51,182 bases of DNA from Oscillospiraceae bacterium (GTDB lineage Bacteria > Bacillota > Clostridia > Saccharofermentanales > Saccharofermentanaceae). Positions 6,641 to 15,183 of the stretch are shown here, in pieces. The position numbers were made by a program, and so were the translations under genes. The notes beneath the pieces are model-generated. The model searched no databases. It saw nothing but the letters and a program-made list of their open reading frames with translations, and was not told the origin of the DNA. Location: assembly GCA_902775565.1 (NCBI GenBank), contig CACYMP010000016.1, forward strand, positions 1 to 51,182. The letters run 5' to 3'. The first letter of the stretch is position 1. Every line of letters starts with the position of its first letter.

Positions 6641-6979
6641 TCAGAAAGGCATCTTGAGTCCGCCTGTGATAGCGGAGATGCGCTCCTGGTTCATCTTGTC
6701 GATCTGCTCAAGAGCCTGGTTTGCGGCTGCGATGATAAGATCCTGAAGTCCTTCGATGTCATCGGGATCAACAACGTCCTTGGAGATCTCAACGCTCTCG
6801 AGGAGGTGCTTGCCGGTAACCGTAACCTTAACGAGTTCGCCGCCCGCAGTGCCTGTAAAACGCATTTCCTGGATCTCAGCCTGAGTCTGCTCGATCTGTC
6901 TCTGCATTCTCTGAGCCTGGGCAAGCATGTTGTTCATGTTGCCTCCCATACCCATTCCGCGGAATCCGCCCTTTGCCAT
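6641..6979 (-). CDS. YbaB/EbfC nucleoid-associated protein
   Basis: A 112-residue DNA-binding protein of the YbaB/EbfC family, a small dimeric nucleoid-associated protein. A glycine/methionine-rich N-terminus (GGFRGMGMGGNMNNMLAQAQ) precedes the conserved QRQIEQTQAEIQEM helix and the TGTAGGELVKVTVTGK strand region. The ATG at 6979 has AGGAGG upstream. Coupled between dnaX and recR, as in most bacteria. Confidence 0.95.
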   Translation of the reverse strand: MAKGGFRGMGMGGNMNNMLAQAQRMQRQIEQTQAEIQEMRFTGTAGGELVKVTVTGKHLLESVEISKDVVDPDDIEGLQDLIIAAANQALEQIDKMNQERISAITGGLKMPF

Positions 6980-7009
6980 GTTAGTGTTCCTCCTAAAAAT
7001 AGATTCTTA

Positions 7010-9244
7010 TTAATCACCGAAATGAATGTCGGTGTTGATGCCCTTGCTCTCGGCAAGGTTCATGAACGCTTCTATCTTCTTCTCGTTCTCTTTCTCGGCT
7101 GCGTTCTTCATTACGTTCGCGTACTGCGACTGCGTGCACAGATAAAGGTGTGCCGCACCGAACTCGTCCTTTATGTTAGCGGAAACGGCCTTGAATGCCG
7201 TGACGCTCTTGAGGTTGCTCATAAGACGCGAGTCCGCGTTCTCGAAAACGATATAGACCGAATCATCAGTTCTCTTAAGTGAAGACTTCTCGAGAATAGC
7301 GGCGATATTGGCATTGTCGGCTGCGATGTTGCTGACCATAGACTTCCACTTGACCGCTATGTCGGCATCGTCCGGAGTGATCGAAGGCTGACGCACCTGC
7401 TGGTCGTGAGGACGTCCGTCAACGATGATGCCGCTCTGGGAGACCTGTTCTGCAAGCTGTGACGTGTGAACGGGTGCGGAAGGCGCAGGCGTCTCTTCCT
7501 TTGCCTGTTCCCCTGCCGTCTTGCCGAGATCGTCAAGGAAGGAATCGGAGAGGTTGCCGAATACGCTTGAGATAACCTCTTTGCCTTTATTCTCGGTGTC
7601 AGTCTCTTCCTTCTTGGGTTCTTCCTTATGTTCAGGTTCTTTATCCCCGGAAGAAGCAAGTCCCATAAATGATGTGAAAGAAGTGAGAGGAAGCTCGGCT
7701 GCATCAGACTTCGGGCTTTCTTCGGTCTTTGAGTCCTTATCTTCCTTGTCGTCCTTTTTCTCATCGGCCGGCTTGTCATCTGTTTTGCCGGTTACCCTGG
7801 AGAAATAAGATGCCCCTGAGAAAGGAGAACCGGACTTTTTGGGCTCTTCTTTCTTCTCGCTGTCTTCAGACTTCTCATCAGGCTTCTCATCCGAAGCGGA
7901 AGAGGAAGACTTGGGAGCTTCGTCCTTCTTTTCGGACTCGGTCTTTTTGTCAAACTTATCGAAAAGTGAAGTCTTTCTCTCGGAAGGCTTGTCCTTTGCG
8001 GGCTCTTCCTTTTTCTCTTCAGGCTTCTCTTTGGCGGGTTCTTCCTTGCGATCTTCCTTATGCTCAAATGCGGAAGGCTTCTCCTTTGCAGGGGAAGAGT
8101 CCTTGAGGCTGTCAGGCATCTTGATGGGAGTCGGAGGCAGGGAAGCCTTGCGTCCGCAGAGTCTCATGAGCATTATCTCGAAATATGTGGGAATGTCAGG
8201 TGAACGCCTGAGTTCCGAATACTCCTTTGAAAGGTAGCTGATATAACCTGCGAGCGTATCCGCGCTGACCTTGGATGCGGTCTGATACATTGCCTTTATC
8301 GTCTCTGCAGGGTAGGGCAGATAGATGAGAGGATCCGCATGGACCCTGATTATGAGCAGATCGCGGAAGTAAGCGGCCAGATCGAGCGTGAAAACGGTTT
8401 GGTTCTTGCCGGAATCGCGCAGTGCGCTGCAGAGCTCGACCAGTTCGCTGAACTGACCGTCGATCAGACAGTTTGCCATCTTGAAAAGGAAGGTGCTGTC
8501 AACGGTTCCGGTCATCTGTTCGACCTGGGCTGTTGTGATTACCTTATCCTTGTCAGGCGAGACATATGAGATCTGGTCGAGGAGCGACAGGGCGTCACGG
8601 AGCGCGCCGTCGGAACGGGAAGCGATGAGCTTCAGAGCGTCGTCCTCGATCTTGATGCCGACCTTGTCAGAGACATCTCTCATTCTCTTTACGATATCGT
8701 CGATCGGAATACGCCTGAATTCGTAGCGCTGGCATCTTGAGATTATCGTTGCCGGAATCTTCTCGACCTCTGTCGTTGCGAAAAGGAAGAGGACATGCGC
8801 AGGCGGTTCCTCGATGGTCTTGAGGAGGGCGTTGAACGCACCCTTGGAGAGCATATGGACCTCGTCGATGATATAGACCTTGAACTTGGTCCTTGTAGGC
8901 GTGAAATTAACTTCGCGGAGGATCGGCCTGATGTCGTCGACACCGTTGTTGGAAGCGGCGTCCATCTCGACTACGTCGAGGATCGAACCGTCCAGGATAC
9001 CTTTGCAGGTGGGGCACTCGTTGCAGGGATTGCCGTTAACGGGATGCTCGCAGTTGACTGCTCTTGAGAAGATCTTGGCGATCGTGGTCTTGCCGGTACC
9101 GTGCTGTCCGCAGAAAAGATAAGCGTGCGCGAGTCTACCGGAGATCACGGCCTGGCGCAGTGCACCTACCGAAGCTTTCTGTCCGATGACATCATCAAAT
9201 GTAAGCGGTCTGAATTGCCTGTAGAGCACTACATGTTCTTCCAT
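7010..9244 (-). CDS. dnaX: DNA polymerase III subunit gamma/tau
   Basis: The AAA+ clamp-loader ATPase of the replisome, 744 residues from the ATG at 9244. Visible are LYRQFRP near the N-terminus, Walker A GQHGTGKT (46-53), a four-cysteine zinc module (C65, C74, C77, C80), Walker B IIDEVH (125-130) and the SRC sensor motif (about 169-171). A very long Lys/Glu/Ser/Pro linker (about 375-630) then leads to a folded C-terminal domain. An in-frame start at 9331 exists, but the codons between lie inside the SRP RNA and its terminator; AAAGG precedes 9244. No slippery A-run for gamma-type frameshifting was noticed. Leads an operon with ybaB, recR and rqcP. Confidence 0.94.
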   Translation of the reverse strand: MEEHVVLYRQFRPLTFDDVIGQKASVGALRQAVISGRLAHAYLFCGQHGTGKTTIAKIFSRAVNCEHPVNGNPCNECPTCKGILDGSILDVVEMDAASNNGVDDIRPILREVNFTPTRTKFKVYIIDEVHMLSKGAFNALLKTIEEPPAHVLFLFATTEVEKIPATIISRCQRYEFRRIPIDDIVKRMRDVSDKVGIKIEDDALKLIASRSDGALRDALSLLDQISYVSPDKDKVITTAQVEQMTGTVDSTFLFKMANCLIDGQFSELVELCSALRDSGKNQTVFTLDLAAYFRDLLIIRVHADPLIYLPYPAETIKAMYQTASKVSADTLAGYISYLSKEYSELRRSPDIPTYFEIMLMRLCGRKASLPPTPIKMPDSLKDSSPAKEKPSAFEHKEDRKEEPAKEKPEEKKEEPAKDKPSERKTSLFDKFDKKTESEKKDEAPKSSSSASDEKPDEKSEDSEKKEEPKKSGSPFSGASYFSRVTGKTDDKPADEKKDDKEDKDSKTEESPKSDAAELPLTSFTSFMGLASSGDKEPEHKEEPKKEETDTENKGKEVISSVFGNLSDSFLDDLGKTAGEQAKEETPAPSAPVHTSQLAEQVSQSGIIVDGRPHDQQVRQPSITPDDADIAVKWKSMVSNIAADNANIAAILEKSSLKRTDDSVYIVFENADSRLMSNLKSVTAFKAVSANIKDEFGAAHLYLCTQSQYANVMKNAAEKENEKKIEAFMNLAESKGINTDIHFGD

Positions 9245-9280
9245 AAGCCTTTGTCCCCCGCACGAATTGAATACAAAATA

Positions 9281-9431
9281 AAAATCCGTCCCGCCCGAAC
9301 TGCCGCCGAACAAGGCTGACCCGCGGCGCACGCATGAAATCCGCTTACTGCTGCTTCCTTCCGGACCTGACAGGGTTCACGGCTCAGCGTCGCACGGGAC
9401 CCTGACCGGCAGCAGACCGGACGGGACGAAC
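9281..9431 (-). ncRNA. ffs: Small signal recognition particle RNA (4.5S-like)
   Basis: The minus strand contains the SRP RNA signature around GTCAGGTCCGGAAGGAAGCA (about 9352-9371), the asymmetric loop and tetraloop that bind Ffh. The 5' end (CGTCCCG, 9422-9428) pairs with the 3' end (CGGGACG, 9287-9293), and a T-run follows at 9281-9285, so the closing helix doubles as terminator. Length is about 145-150 nt, the small type without a Bacillus-like Alu domain. It is transcribed just ahead of dnaX; the RNA ends about 37 nt before the dnaX start. Confidence 0.9.
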
Positions 9432-9437
9432 AGATGA

Positions 9438-9446
9438 ATTATAACA
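9438..9446 (-). promoter_or_regulatory. Extended -10 promoter of the SRP RNA
   Basis: The minus strand reads TGTTATAAT, an extended -10 (TGnTATAAT), placed about 7 bp before the predicted RNA 5' end. No good -35 hexamer is visible 17 bp upstream (TAGGGC), which fits an extended -10 promoter. Confidence 0.65.
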
Positions 9447-9499
9447 TAAAAAATCAGCGCGCCCTATAAAAGAAGAACTGTTATGAGGACAATCAGATA

Positions 9500-10741
9500 T
9501 CAGCTGTAGCAGTTCCTAACGAAATCCGCCGTATATCTGCCGATCTGCTGCATTACGGAGGCTGCGTTCTCCTCGTATGCGTTCTCAACATAGACCACGA
9601 CGGCGATAGGCTCCTCGCAGTCGATAATCGCGCACTCCATGAATGTACCCATGCTGGTGTTGCGTCCGTAAACGTGGAGTATCGGGGTATCCTGGAAGAA
9701 CGATGCCTTGAGCGGAGATGCGGTCTCGCTGTAATACATGTCGTTGATCAGTCTCTGGTAAGTATCGGGCGCATTGATATATCCATTGTAAAGATATCTC
9801 AAATATTCGCCCATGTCGTAGCAGGAGGTCCTGCCCGCGGATCTGTAGCGTCTGCTCCTGTAATCGATATACAGGGGAGTGGAGTTATAGCTGACGTAGT
9901 TGCTTATCTTGTCGATCTGGGGAACTATCTCGTTCATGCTGCCCATCGAGTCTATGACGAAATTGAGCGCGATGCTGTCGTTCTTCGTTACAGCGTAATT
10001 GAGCGCATTGCGGTGGAAGAACTGCTTGCCGTATCTGAAGTTCTTGGCGATATAGGATGCGGAACGGGAGCCTTTTGACGCTCTTTCGTAAGTTGCAACG
10101 CCCGCGAGGTCCTGCTTGCCGTCGGCATACTGGTCGTACCATACGAGCTCGATCGGGATCGCGAAAGCACCGGAAGGGAGGACGGGCTCCAAGTTCCTGT
10201 AACCGATGCTGTCGCCGTTCTTGAGCGAAATGAACTCAAAGCAGATACGCATGTATTTCTGCTCAACGTCGACCGCCTTTACCTTTTCCCTTAACTCGTC
10301 GAGCATGACCGCCCTCTTCTGGTAGGTAGCGGTCTGGTGCCAGGTTGCTTTCTTGAAGGTGAAGCTCGGGTTCTCAAGGATCGGGTCGGGTGAGTTGTTC
10401 TGTACCTTAGTCGAAGACGATTCAGAGCTTTCCGCGCTTGTGGGAGCAAATGACGGAGCCAGGATCGTGGTCGTCTCCGTAGTCGTTGTCACCGTGGTGG
10501 ATTCCGTTGTGGTGTGGACCGGACGCCTGTACTCAGAATATGTCGTAGTCTCTCTTTTCGCCGCGCCCACGAGATCGGGGAACATCTCCGCGTAGGTCTG
10601 TCCGTCGTAGGAGACCTTGCGGAAGAACATGAGGATCAAGGTGATGCCCAAAGTGACCAGCACGATAGACAGCGTCCTCTTTCGGCGGGACGACTGGATC
10701 TTAGGTGCTTTCTGCAGAAATGTAGGATTTGGTCTCTTCAC
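9500..10741 (-). CDS. Membrane-anchored protein with catalytically degenerate beta-lactamase-like domain
   Basis: A 413-residue protein with a basic cytoplasmic N-terminus, one transmembrane anchor (about 23-40), a Thr/Ser-rich extracellular linker (about 65-115, with runs such as TTTTETTT) and a C-terminal domain. That domain aligns by eye with class A beta-lactamase-type serine hydrolases. LPSGAFAIPIELVWYDQYADG (from 188) matches the SxxK helix but has Phe where Lys is needed. VTKNDSIALNFVIDSMG (251-267) matches the SDN helix. The final strand has VYGRN instead of K(S/T)G. All three active-site motifs are altered, so a binding or scaffold role outside the cell is inferred. The ATG at 10741 is used; the upstream gap 10742-11019 carries the veg promoter. 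Confidence 0.65.
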   Translation of the reverse strand: MKRPNPTFLQKAPKIQSSRRKRTLSIVLVTLGITLILMFFRKVSYDGQTYAEMFPDLVGAAKRETTTYSEYRRPVHTTTESTTVTTTTETTTILAPSFAPTSAESSESSSTKVQNNSPDPILENPSFTFKKATWHQTATYQKRAVMLDELREKVKAVDVEQKYMRICFEFISLKNGDSIGYRNLEPVLPSGAFAIPIELVWYDQYADGKQDLAGVATYERASKGSRSASYIAKNFRYGKQFFHRNALNYAVTKNDSIALNFVIDSMGSMNEIVPQIDKISNYVSYNSTPLYIDYRSRRYRSAGRTSCYDMGEYLRYLYNGYINAPDTYQRLINDMYYSETASPLKASFFQDTPILHVYGRNTSMGTFMECAIIDCEEPIAVVVYVENAYEENAASVMQQIGRYTADFVRNCYS

Positions 10742-10911
10742 GATAGCTCCCCGGAGTGCTCGAAAATCATTACGAGACGATTTTAAATAATAAGAATAGC
10801 ATTTTCAACGGAAAAACCGTGTGAATACTGCGAGGGAACAGTATTTCAGGGCTGTAAACACTATATTTTGTTAATACTGCATATTGATGCACTAAATGTG
10901 GTGTTTTTTTA

Positions 10912-10940
10912 TTGACAATTTATCAAGCAAAGGTTAGAAT
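10912..10940 (+). promoter_or_regulatory. Promoter of veg
   Basis: TTGACA (10912-10917) and TAGAAT (10935-10940), 17 bp apart, about 80 bp before the veg start. Strong vegetative promoter; Bacillus veg is likewise known for a very strong promoter. The rest of 10742-11019 is AT-rich, with nothing else recognised. Confidence 0.85.
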
Positions 10941-11019
10941 TGTCCTGTATTTCAATAATCAATCATTTTTTAAAACGTTATTTGATTATTCCATATGAAT
11001 CCGAGCGGAGGGTGGCCTA

Positions 11020-11286
11020 ATGATTATCAGTTCAGATCTCGAGAAATGCAGGAGCAAGTTCCAGGATCTTATCGGCAAGAAAATCGTTTGCAAGACAAAT
11101 GGCGGCCGCAAGAGGATCATTACCTACATCGGAACTGTTGAGCATTGCTATCCCAATGTTTTCACACTCCTTTGCGAGAATGAATCAGGCAAGCAGTCTA
11201 TCGTCTCATTCAGCTATATCGATGTTCTCACAAGAACCGTACGTGTAGGTATCATGCCTGAGAAGTCGCAGGAAGTCGCAGTCTGA
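11020..11286 (+). CDS. veg: Veg-family protein
   Basis: An 88-residue protein of the Veg family, conserved in low-G+C Gram-positives. The family core is recognisable: LIGKKIVCKTNGGRKR, then a GTVEHCYPNVFTLLCE segment, then FSYIDVLTRTVRV. In Bacillus subtilis Veg stimulates biofilm gene expression; its biochemical role is unclear. GGAGG lies upstream of the ATG. It stands just upstream of ispE, the neighbour veg has in Bacillus, but with its own terminator (11312-11347). Confidence 0.92.
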   Translation: MIISSDLEKCRSKFQDLIGKKIVCKTNGGRKRIITYIGTVEHCYPNVFTLLCENESGKQSIVSFSYIDVLTRTVRVGIMPEKSQEVAV

Positions 11287-11311
11287 GACACTGCCAATAT
11301 GAAGGATCTTC

Positions 11312-11347
11312 AAGAGGTTGTCTGATAAGACAGCCTCTTTCATTTTT
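11312..11347 (+). terminator. Intrinsic terminator of veg
   Basis: A 12-bp stem (AAGAGGTTGTCT 11312-11323, AGACAGCCTCTT 11328-11339; one T-G pair) with a GATA loop, then TCATTTTTT. Confidence 0.9.
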
Positions 11348-11376
11348 TGTTTACGGATATTTGCCGCGACGGGTTG

Positions 11377-11382
11377 TATAAT
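11377..11382 (+). promoter_or_regulatory. Probable -10 element of ispE
   Basis: TATAAT at 11377-11382 preceded by TTG, 39 bp before the ispE start and after the veg terminator. No convincing -35 hexamer is seen, so the call rests on the -10 and its placement. Confidence 0.5.
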
Positions 11383-11420
11383 ATAGTTGTTTAGAGAGCA
11401 AAGGAAACAGGAGCCGGACT

Positions 11421-12347
11421 ATGCCGACTGAATCATACGAGATAACTGCAAACGCCAAGATCAACCTCTTTCTGAGGGTAAAGGGCACATTGCCTAACGG
11501 ATATCACAGCCTGTACACGGTCATGCAGGAGATAGCCTGCGCAGACCAGATAACCGTTAATATTGATGATACACGCAAGGGCTTCAAGATAAACTGCATC
11601 GGAAGAAGCGATATCGATCCTAAGAAGAATCTGTGCAGGAAGGCCTGTGACCGTTTCTATTCCAACATGAAGAAGATAAGGGAAGGTTTTGTCCCTCCCT
11701 ATACCGAGATAGAGCTCATCAAGAACATTCCGTCAGAATCCGGAATGGGAGGAGGGAGCTCTGATGCTGCCGCCATCCTTCTTGTTCTTCAGGAGCATTT
11801 CGGCAATCCTTTTGAAGAGGAACAGCTCCTCAAGATCGCGGTAAACGTCGGCGCGGATGTCCCGTTCTTCCTTTACGGCGGAACAGCGCTGTGCGAGAAA
11901 GTCGGCGAGGACGTCACGCCCATCGGCAATCTCGCGGGCCTCGGCGTTCTTATCGCCAAGCCGAATGCCGGAGTATCCACACCCGAGTGCTTTGCCCTTA
12001 TCGATAAAGAACCCGCAAAGCTTTTCGACGGAGATGCTTACGCCGAATACATAGAAAGTCTCAAGACTCCCTCAAAGGATGCCTCCGAGATCCTTTCCAA
12101 GATAACTGCAGGCGGAGACCTTCTGATTAATGACCTGGAGAGTCCTGCGACCAAGCTGATCCCTGAGATCTCTGACATCAGGACGTCTTTGGAGAAGCTC
12201 GGCTCACCTTACTGCCGCATGACCGGCTCGGGAAGTGCGGTCTTCGCACTGTTCGAGAACTTAGAAGATGCCGCCCTCGCAAAAGAGCGTGCAAAAAAGG
12301 ATGCAGTTCTTTCGAAGTGCAACCTTATACTTGCCGAAACAGTCTGA
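11421..12347 (+). CDS. ispE: 4-diphosphocytidyl-2-C-methyl-D-erythritol kinase
   Basis: A 308-residue GHMP-family kinase of the MEP isoprenoid pathway; it phosphorylates CDP-ME at the 2-hydroxyl. Visible are the N-terminal AKINLFLRVKGTLPNGYHSLYTVMQ substrate motif, the glycine-rich ATP loop PSESGMGGGSSDAAA (about 109-123) and the C-terminal MTGSGSAVFALF loop. Length is a little above the usual ~285. Its stop lies 2 bp from the stop of the convergent GNAT gene. It implies use of the MEP rather than the mevalonate route. Confidence 0.96.
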   Translation: MPTESYEITANAKINLFLRVKGTLPNGYHSLYTVMQEIACADQITVNIDDTRKGFKINCIGRSDIDPKKNLCRKACDRFYSNMKKIREGFVPPYTEIELIKNIPSESGMGGGSSDAAAILLVLQEHFGNPFEEEQLLKIAVNVGADVPFFLYGGTALCEKVGEDVTPIGNLAGLGVLIAKPNAGVSTPECFALIDKEPAKLFDGDAYAEYIESLKTPSKDASEILSKITAGGDLLINDLESPATKLIPEISDIRTSLEKLGSPYCRMTGSGSAVFALFENLEDAALAKERAKKDAVLSKCNLILAETV

Positions 12348-12349
12348 TA

Positions 12350-12880
12350 TCAGATCTTTTTCGCGAAAAGTCCTCTCGGATAACCCCTGGAATTCTCACT
12401 GTCTATAAGCTCGAAACCGCGCGCGCCGTAGAACGCGGTCATCTTTTTATTCGCGGTCGAGCAGTGCAGGAGCATGATATCGCACCCGTTCTCTTTAGCG
12501 TATTCTTCGCTTCCCGTGATGAGACTTACTCCGAGTCCGCCGCGTCTTAATTCCTGGATGACCGCAAAACGTGATACGTAGGCGGCCTTGTTAAAGCCTT
12601 TCAGGAACTTCTCTGTTTTTTTCGAGAAGCTGTAGCGCTGCGGCATTTCGGTGATCCCCGTGGTGATGGTCCCGACTGCCACTTCACCGTCGAAGACAGC
12701 GGTGCAGTGACGGTTCCTGATGCGGTCCTCGACTGACTCGATCGACTCGGTCATTGCCTCGAGCATACCGGTCTTGATGTCGGATTCCGCACAGTAAGTC
12801 AGCATGGCAACACGAAGCAGCCGCTGTATCGCGGCTGCGTCACGGGGTTCTGCGGTCCTTGTAATAAGATCGCCGTTCAT
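12350..12880 (-). CDS. GNAT-family N-acetyltransferase
   Basis: A 176-residue Gcn5-related acetyltransferase. The acetyl-CoA loop is QELRRGGLGVSLI (Q/RxxGxG/A type), preceded by the beta-4 strand AAYVSRFAVI and followed by the MTAFYGARGFEL motif near the C-terminus. AAGG lies 6 bp before the ATG. It begins 8 bp after argF and is probably the last gene of the arg operon, which here lacks argJ and argA. That makes a role in making N-acetylglutamate conceivable, but the substrate cannot be inferred from the sequence. Confidence 0.85.
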   Translation of the reverse strand: MNGDLITRTAEPRDAAAIQRLLRVAMLTYCAESDIKTGMLEAMTESIESVEDRIRNRHCTAVFDGEVAVGTITTGITEMPQRYSFSKKTEKFLKGFNKAAYVSRFAVIQELRRGGLGVSLITGSEEYAKENGCDIMLLHCSTANKKMTAFYGARGFELIDSENSRGYPRGLFAKKI

Positions 12881-12888
12881 TAATTGCC

Positions 12889-13812
12889 TTAGTTGAGGTA
12901 GCAGTTCACAAGGATCGCCTTGTGTGCGTGAAGCCTGTTCTCTGCCTCGTCGAAAACAACGCTCTGAGGTCCGTCGATGACGTCCTCGGTTACCTCATAT
13001 CCGCGGTATGCGGGCAGACAGTGGAGGAAGATGGCATCCTTGTGGGCAACGCCCATGAGCTTGGAGTTGACCTGATAATCCTTGAAGATCTCGACTCTCT
13101 TGGCCTTCTCGGCTTCCTGACCCATTGAGGTCCATGTGTCCGTATAGATGACGTCTGCATCAGCTGCAGCCTCGAAAGGATCTGTGGTCATCAGGATCTT
13201 TGAACCTGTGATCTTGGCATCCTCTTCGGCCTGTTTAACATATTTCTCGGGGCATGTGTAATCGGCGGGTGAACCGATGGCAACATCCATTCCGGCCTTT
13301 GCGCATGCCTGAAGGAGGGAATTTGCAACGTTATTGCCGTCGCCTACATATGCGAGCTTGAGACCTTTCAGCGCGCCCTTGTGCTCCTTGATCGTGAGGA
13401 GGTCTGCGAGCATCTGCGTGGGGTGCTGGTCATCCGTAAGGCCGTTGATTACAGGGATCTTTCCGTACTTTGCAAGATCTACAACGTCCTGATGTTTGAA
13501 AGTTCTGATCATGATGCCGTCGATCATGCCGGAAAGAACATTTGCCGTATCATAGATCGTCTCGCCTCTGCCGATCTGGATATCGTTGTTGGAAAGGAAC
13601 AGAGCCATTCCGCCGAGCTGGTACATACCGACTTCGAAAGAGACGCGTGTCCTTGTGGAAGACTTCGTGAAGATCATTCCGAGCGTCTTGCCGTCGAGAT
13701 AGTGGTGCTTGATGCCCTTCTTGGTCTTGTCCTTCATATCGGCAGCGATATCGAGGAGATAATCGAGTTCCTTGATGCCGACGTCTTCGTGAAAATCTAT
13801 ATAGTGTTTCAT
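12889..13812 (-). CDS. argF: Ornithine carbamoyltransferase
   Basis: A 307-residue transcarbamylase that condenses carbamoyl phosphate and ornithine to citrulline. Diagnostic motifs are STRTRVSFEVG (carbamoyl phosphate, about 53-63), DQHPTQ, and the ornithine-specific HCLPAYRG near the C-terminus. Length is standard. Fourth gene of argC-argB-argD-argF, 21 bp after argD. Confidence 0.97.
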   Translation of the reverse strand: MKHYIDFHEDVGIKELDYLLDIAADMKDKTKKGIKHHYLDGKTLGMIFTKSSTRTRVSFEVGMYQLGGMALFLSNNDIQIGRGETIYDTANVLSGMIDGIMIRTFKHQDVVDLAKYGKIPVINGLTDDQHPTQMLADLLTIKEHKGALKGLKLAYVGDGNNVANSLLQACAKAGMDVAIGSPADYTCPEKYVKQAEEDAKITGSKILMTTDPFEAAADADVIYTDTWTSMGQEAEKAKRVEIFKDYQVNSKLMGVAHKDAIFLHCLPAYRGYEVTEDVIDGPQSVVFDEAENRLHAHKAILVNCYLN

Positions 13813-13833
13813 AGTTCCATACTCCTTAATGCT

Positions 13834-15183
13834 TTATTCCAGTTCGTCTTCAGGTTCGGGAAGGGCAGCGGGCTTGCTTTCCTCCGCGGGCTTTTGCTCT
13901 GCGAGCGCCTTCATTGCGGGTGTCTCTTTGCGTCCGATGTTCTTGAAGGCATTGAGGATCGGATTCGGCTTGCCGCCCATTCTTGTCGAAAGGAGCTGGT
14001 CTAAAGTCCTTACGAAGCTTAACGCCTGCGACTTCGTGATGACAAGGGGAGGAGCGATCCTGATCACTGACTTTCCGATCGAGCTTACGAGGAAACCGTT
14101 CCTGAAGAGCTCTTCCCTAAGGCCAGATGCGATCACTGACTCGTCGAACTCGATTCCGATGAGAAGACCCATTCCACGCACCTTTGTAATGCAGCTGTAC
14201 TTGCTCTTGAGCTTGTTCAGCTTCTCGAAAAGAGCCGCGCTTACGAGGTTGACGTTATCAAGAACATTAGCCTCGCCGAAGTATTCCATTACCGCGATGC
14301 CTGCTGCGCAAGCTAACGGATTGCCGCCGAAAGTGCTGCCGTGGTCACCGACCTGGAATCCCTTTGCGGCTTCGTCGGTGCAGAGCATAGCACCGATCGG
14401 AACACCGCCGCCCAGGCCCTTTGCGAGGGTCATGATATCAGGGGTGATGCCGTAGTTCTGATAGCAGAACATCTTGCCTGTACGGCCGACACCGGTCTGT
14501 ACCTCATCGATGATGAGAAGGATACCCTTCTCGGTGCAAAGCTTCCTTACAGCCTGAATGTAATCGGCATCTGCGGGATTGACTCCGCTCTCGCCCTGGA
14601 TGAGCTCGAGCATGATCGCAGCGGTATGGGGACCGACCGCGAGCTTCATGGCATCCAGATCGTTAAAGGGAACATACTTGAAGCCCGGAACGACGGGTGC
14701 AAAAGGCTTGGAGAACTTCTCCTGGCCGGTTGCTGTCATCGAACCGAAAGTCCTGCCGTGGAAGCTCTTCTCGGCTGTTATGATCTCGTACTTGTTCTCG
14801 CCCTTGTAGTGGAAATATCCGCGTGCGAGCTTGAGTGCCGCTTCGTTTGCCTCCGCGCCGGAATTGCAGAAGAATGCCTTGTCTGCAAAGCTTGCCCTGC
14901 AGAGCCTGTAGGCAAGTTCGGAACGCTGGGGGATATAGTAGTAGTTGCTGCAGTGAATGAGATTCTTCGCCTGTTTTGTGATCGCGCCTACGAGCTTGGG
15001 ATTGCCGTGACCCAGTGAGTTGACGGCGATGCCGCCGATCATGTCCAGGTACTTGTTGCCCTCGGTGTCGTAAAGGTAGCTGCCCTTACCCTTTGTAAAA
15101 GCGACGGGGAGCGGTGCGAAGACCTGAAGACAGTAGTTCTTGTCAAAATCGCTTATTAAAGCAAAATCATTTTCTATACTCAT
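13834..15183 (-). CDS. argD: Acetylornithine aminotransferase with a C-terminal tail
   Basis: A class III PLP aminotransferase that converts N-acetylglutamate semialdehyde to N-acetylornithine. Visible are [15 protein letters not shown], the [13 protein letters not shown] motif holding the PLP aspartate, the Schiff-base lysine in [11 protein letters not shown], and [16 protein letters not shown]. Length is 449 against about 390-400 usual. The excess is a Pro/Ala/Glu-rich tail of about 50 residues (from [12 protein letters not shown] to PEPEDELE) with no known function. Its first 17 bp overlap the 3' end of argB, implying translational coupling. Confidence 0.96.
   Translation of the reverse strand: MSIENDFALISDFDKNYCLQVFAPLPVAFTKGKGSYLYDTEGNKYLDMIGGIAVNSLGHGNPKLVGAITKQAKNLIHCSNYYYIPQRSELAYRLCRASFADKAFFCNSGAEANEAALKLARGYFHYKGENKYEIITAEKSFHGRTFGSMTATGQEKFSKPFAPVVPGFKYVPFNDLDAMKLAVGPHTAAIMLELIQGESGVNPADADYIQAVRKLCTEKGILLIIDEVQTGVGRTGKMFCYQNYGITPDIMTLAKGLGGGVPIGAMLCTDEAAKGFQVGDHGSTFGGNPLACAAGIAVMEYFGEANVLDNVNLVSAALFEKLNKLKSKYSCITKVRGMGLLIGIEFDESVIASGLREELFRNGFLVSSIGKSVIRIAPPLVITKSQALSFVRTLDQLLSTRMGGKPNPILNAFKNIGRKETPAMKALAEQKPAEESKPAALPEPEDELE

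Noticed and set aside
8743..9067. Small frames on both strands inside the dnaX ATPase domain
   Set aside because: They are shadows of a conserved protein region, without starts, ribosome sites or recognisable products.
9245..9331. N-terminal extension of DnaX from 9331
   Set aside because: These codons lie in the SRP RNA 3' part and its terminator, have no family similarity, and a proper start with AAGG exists at 9244.
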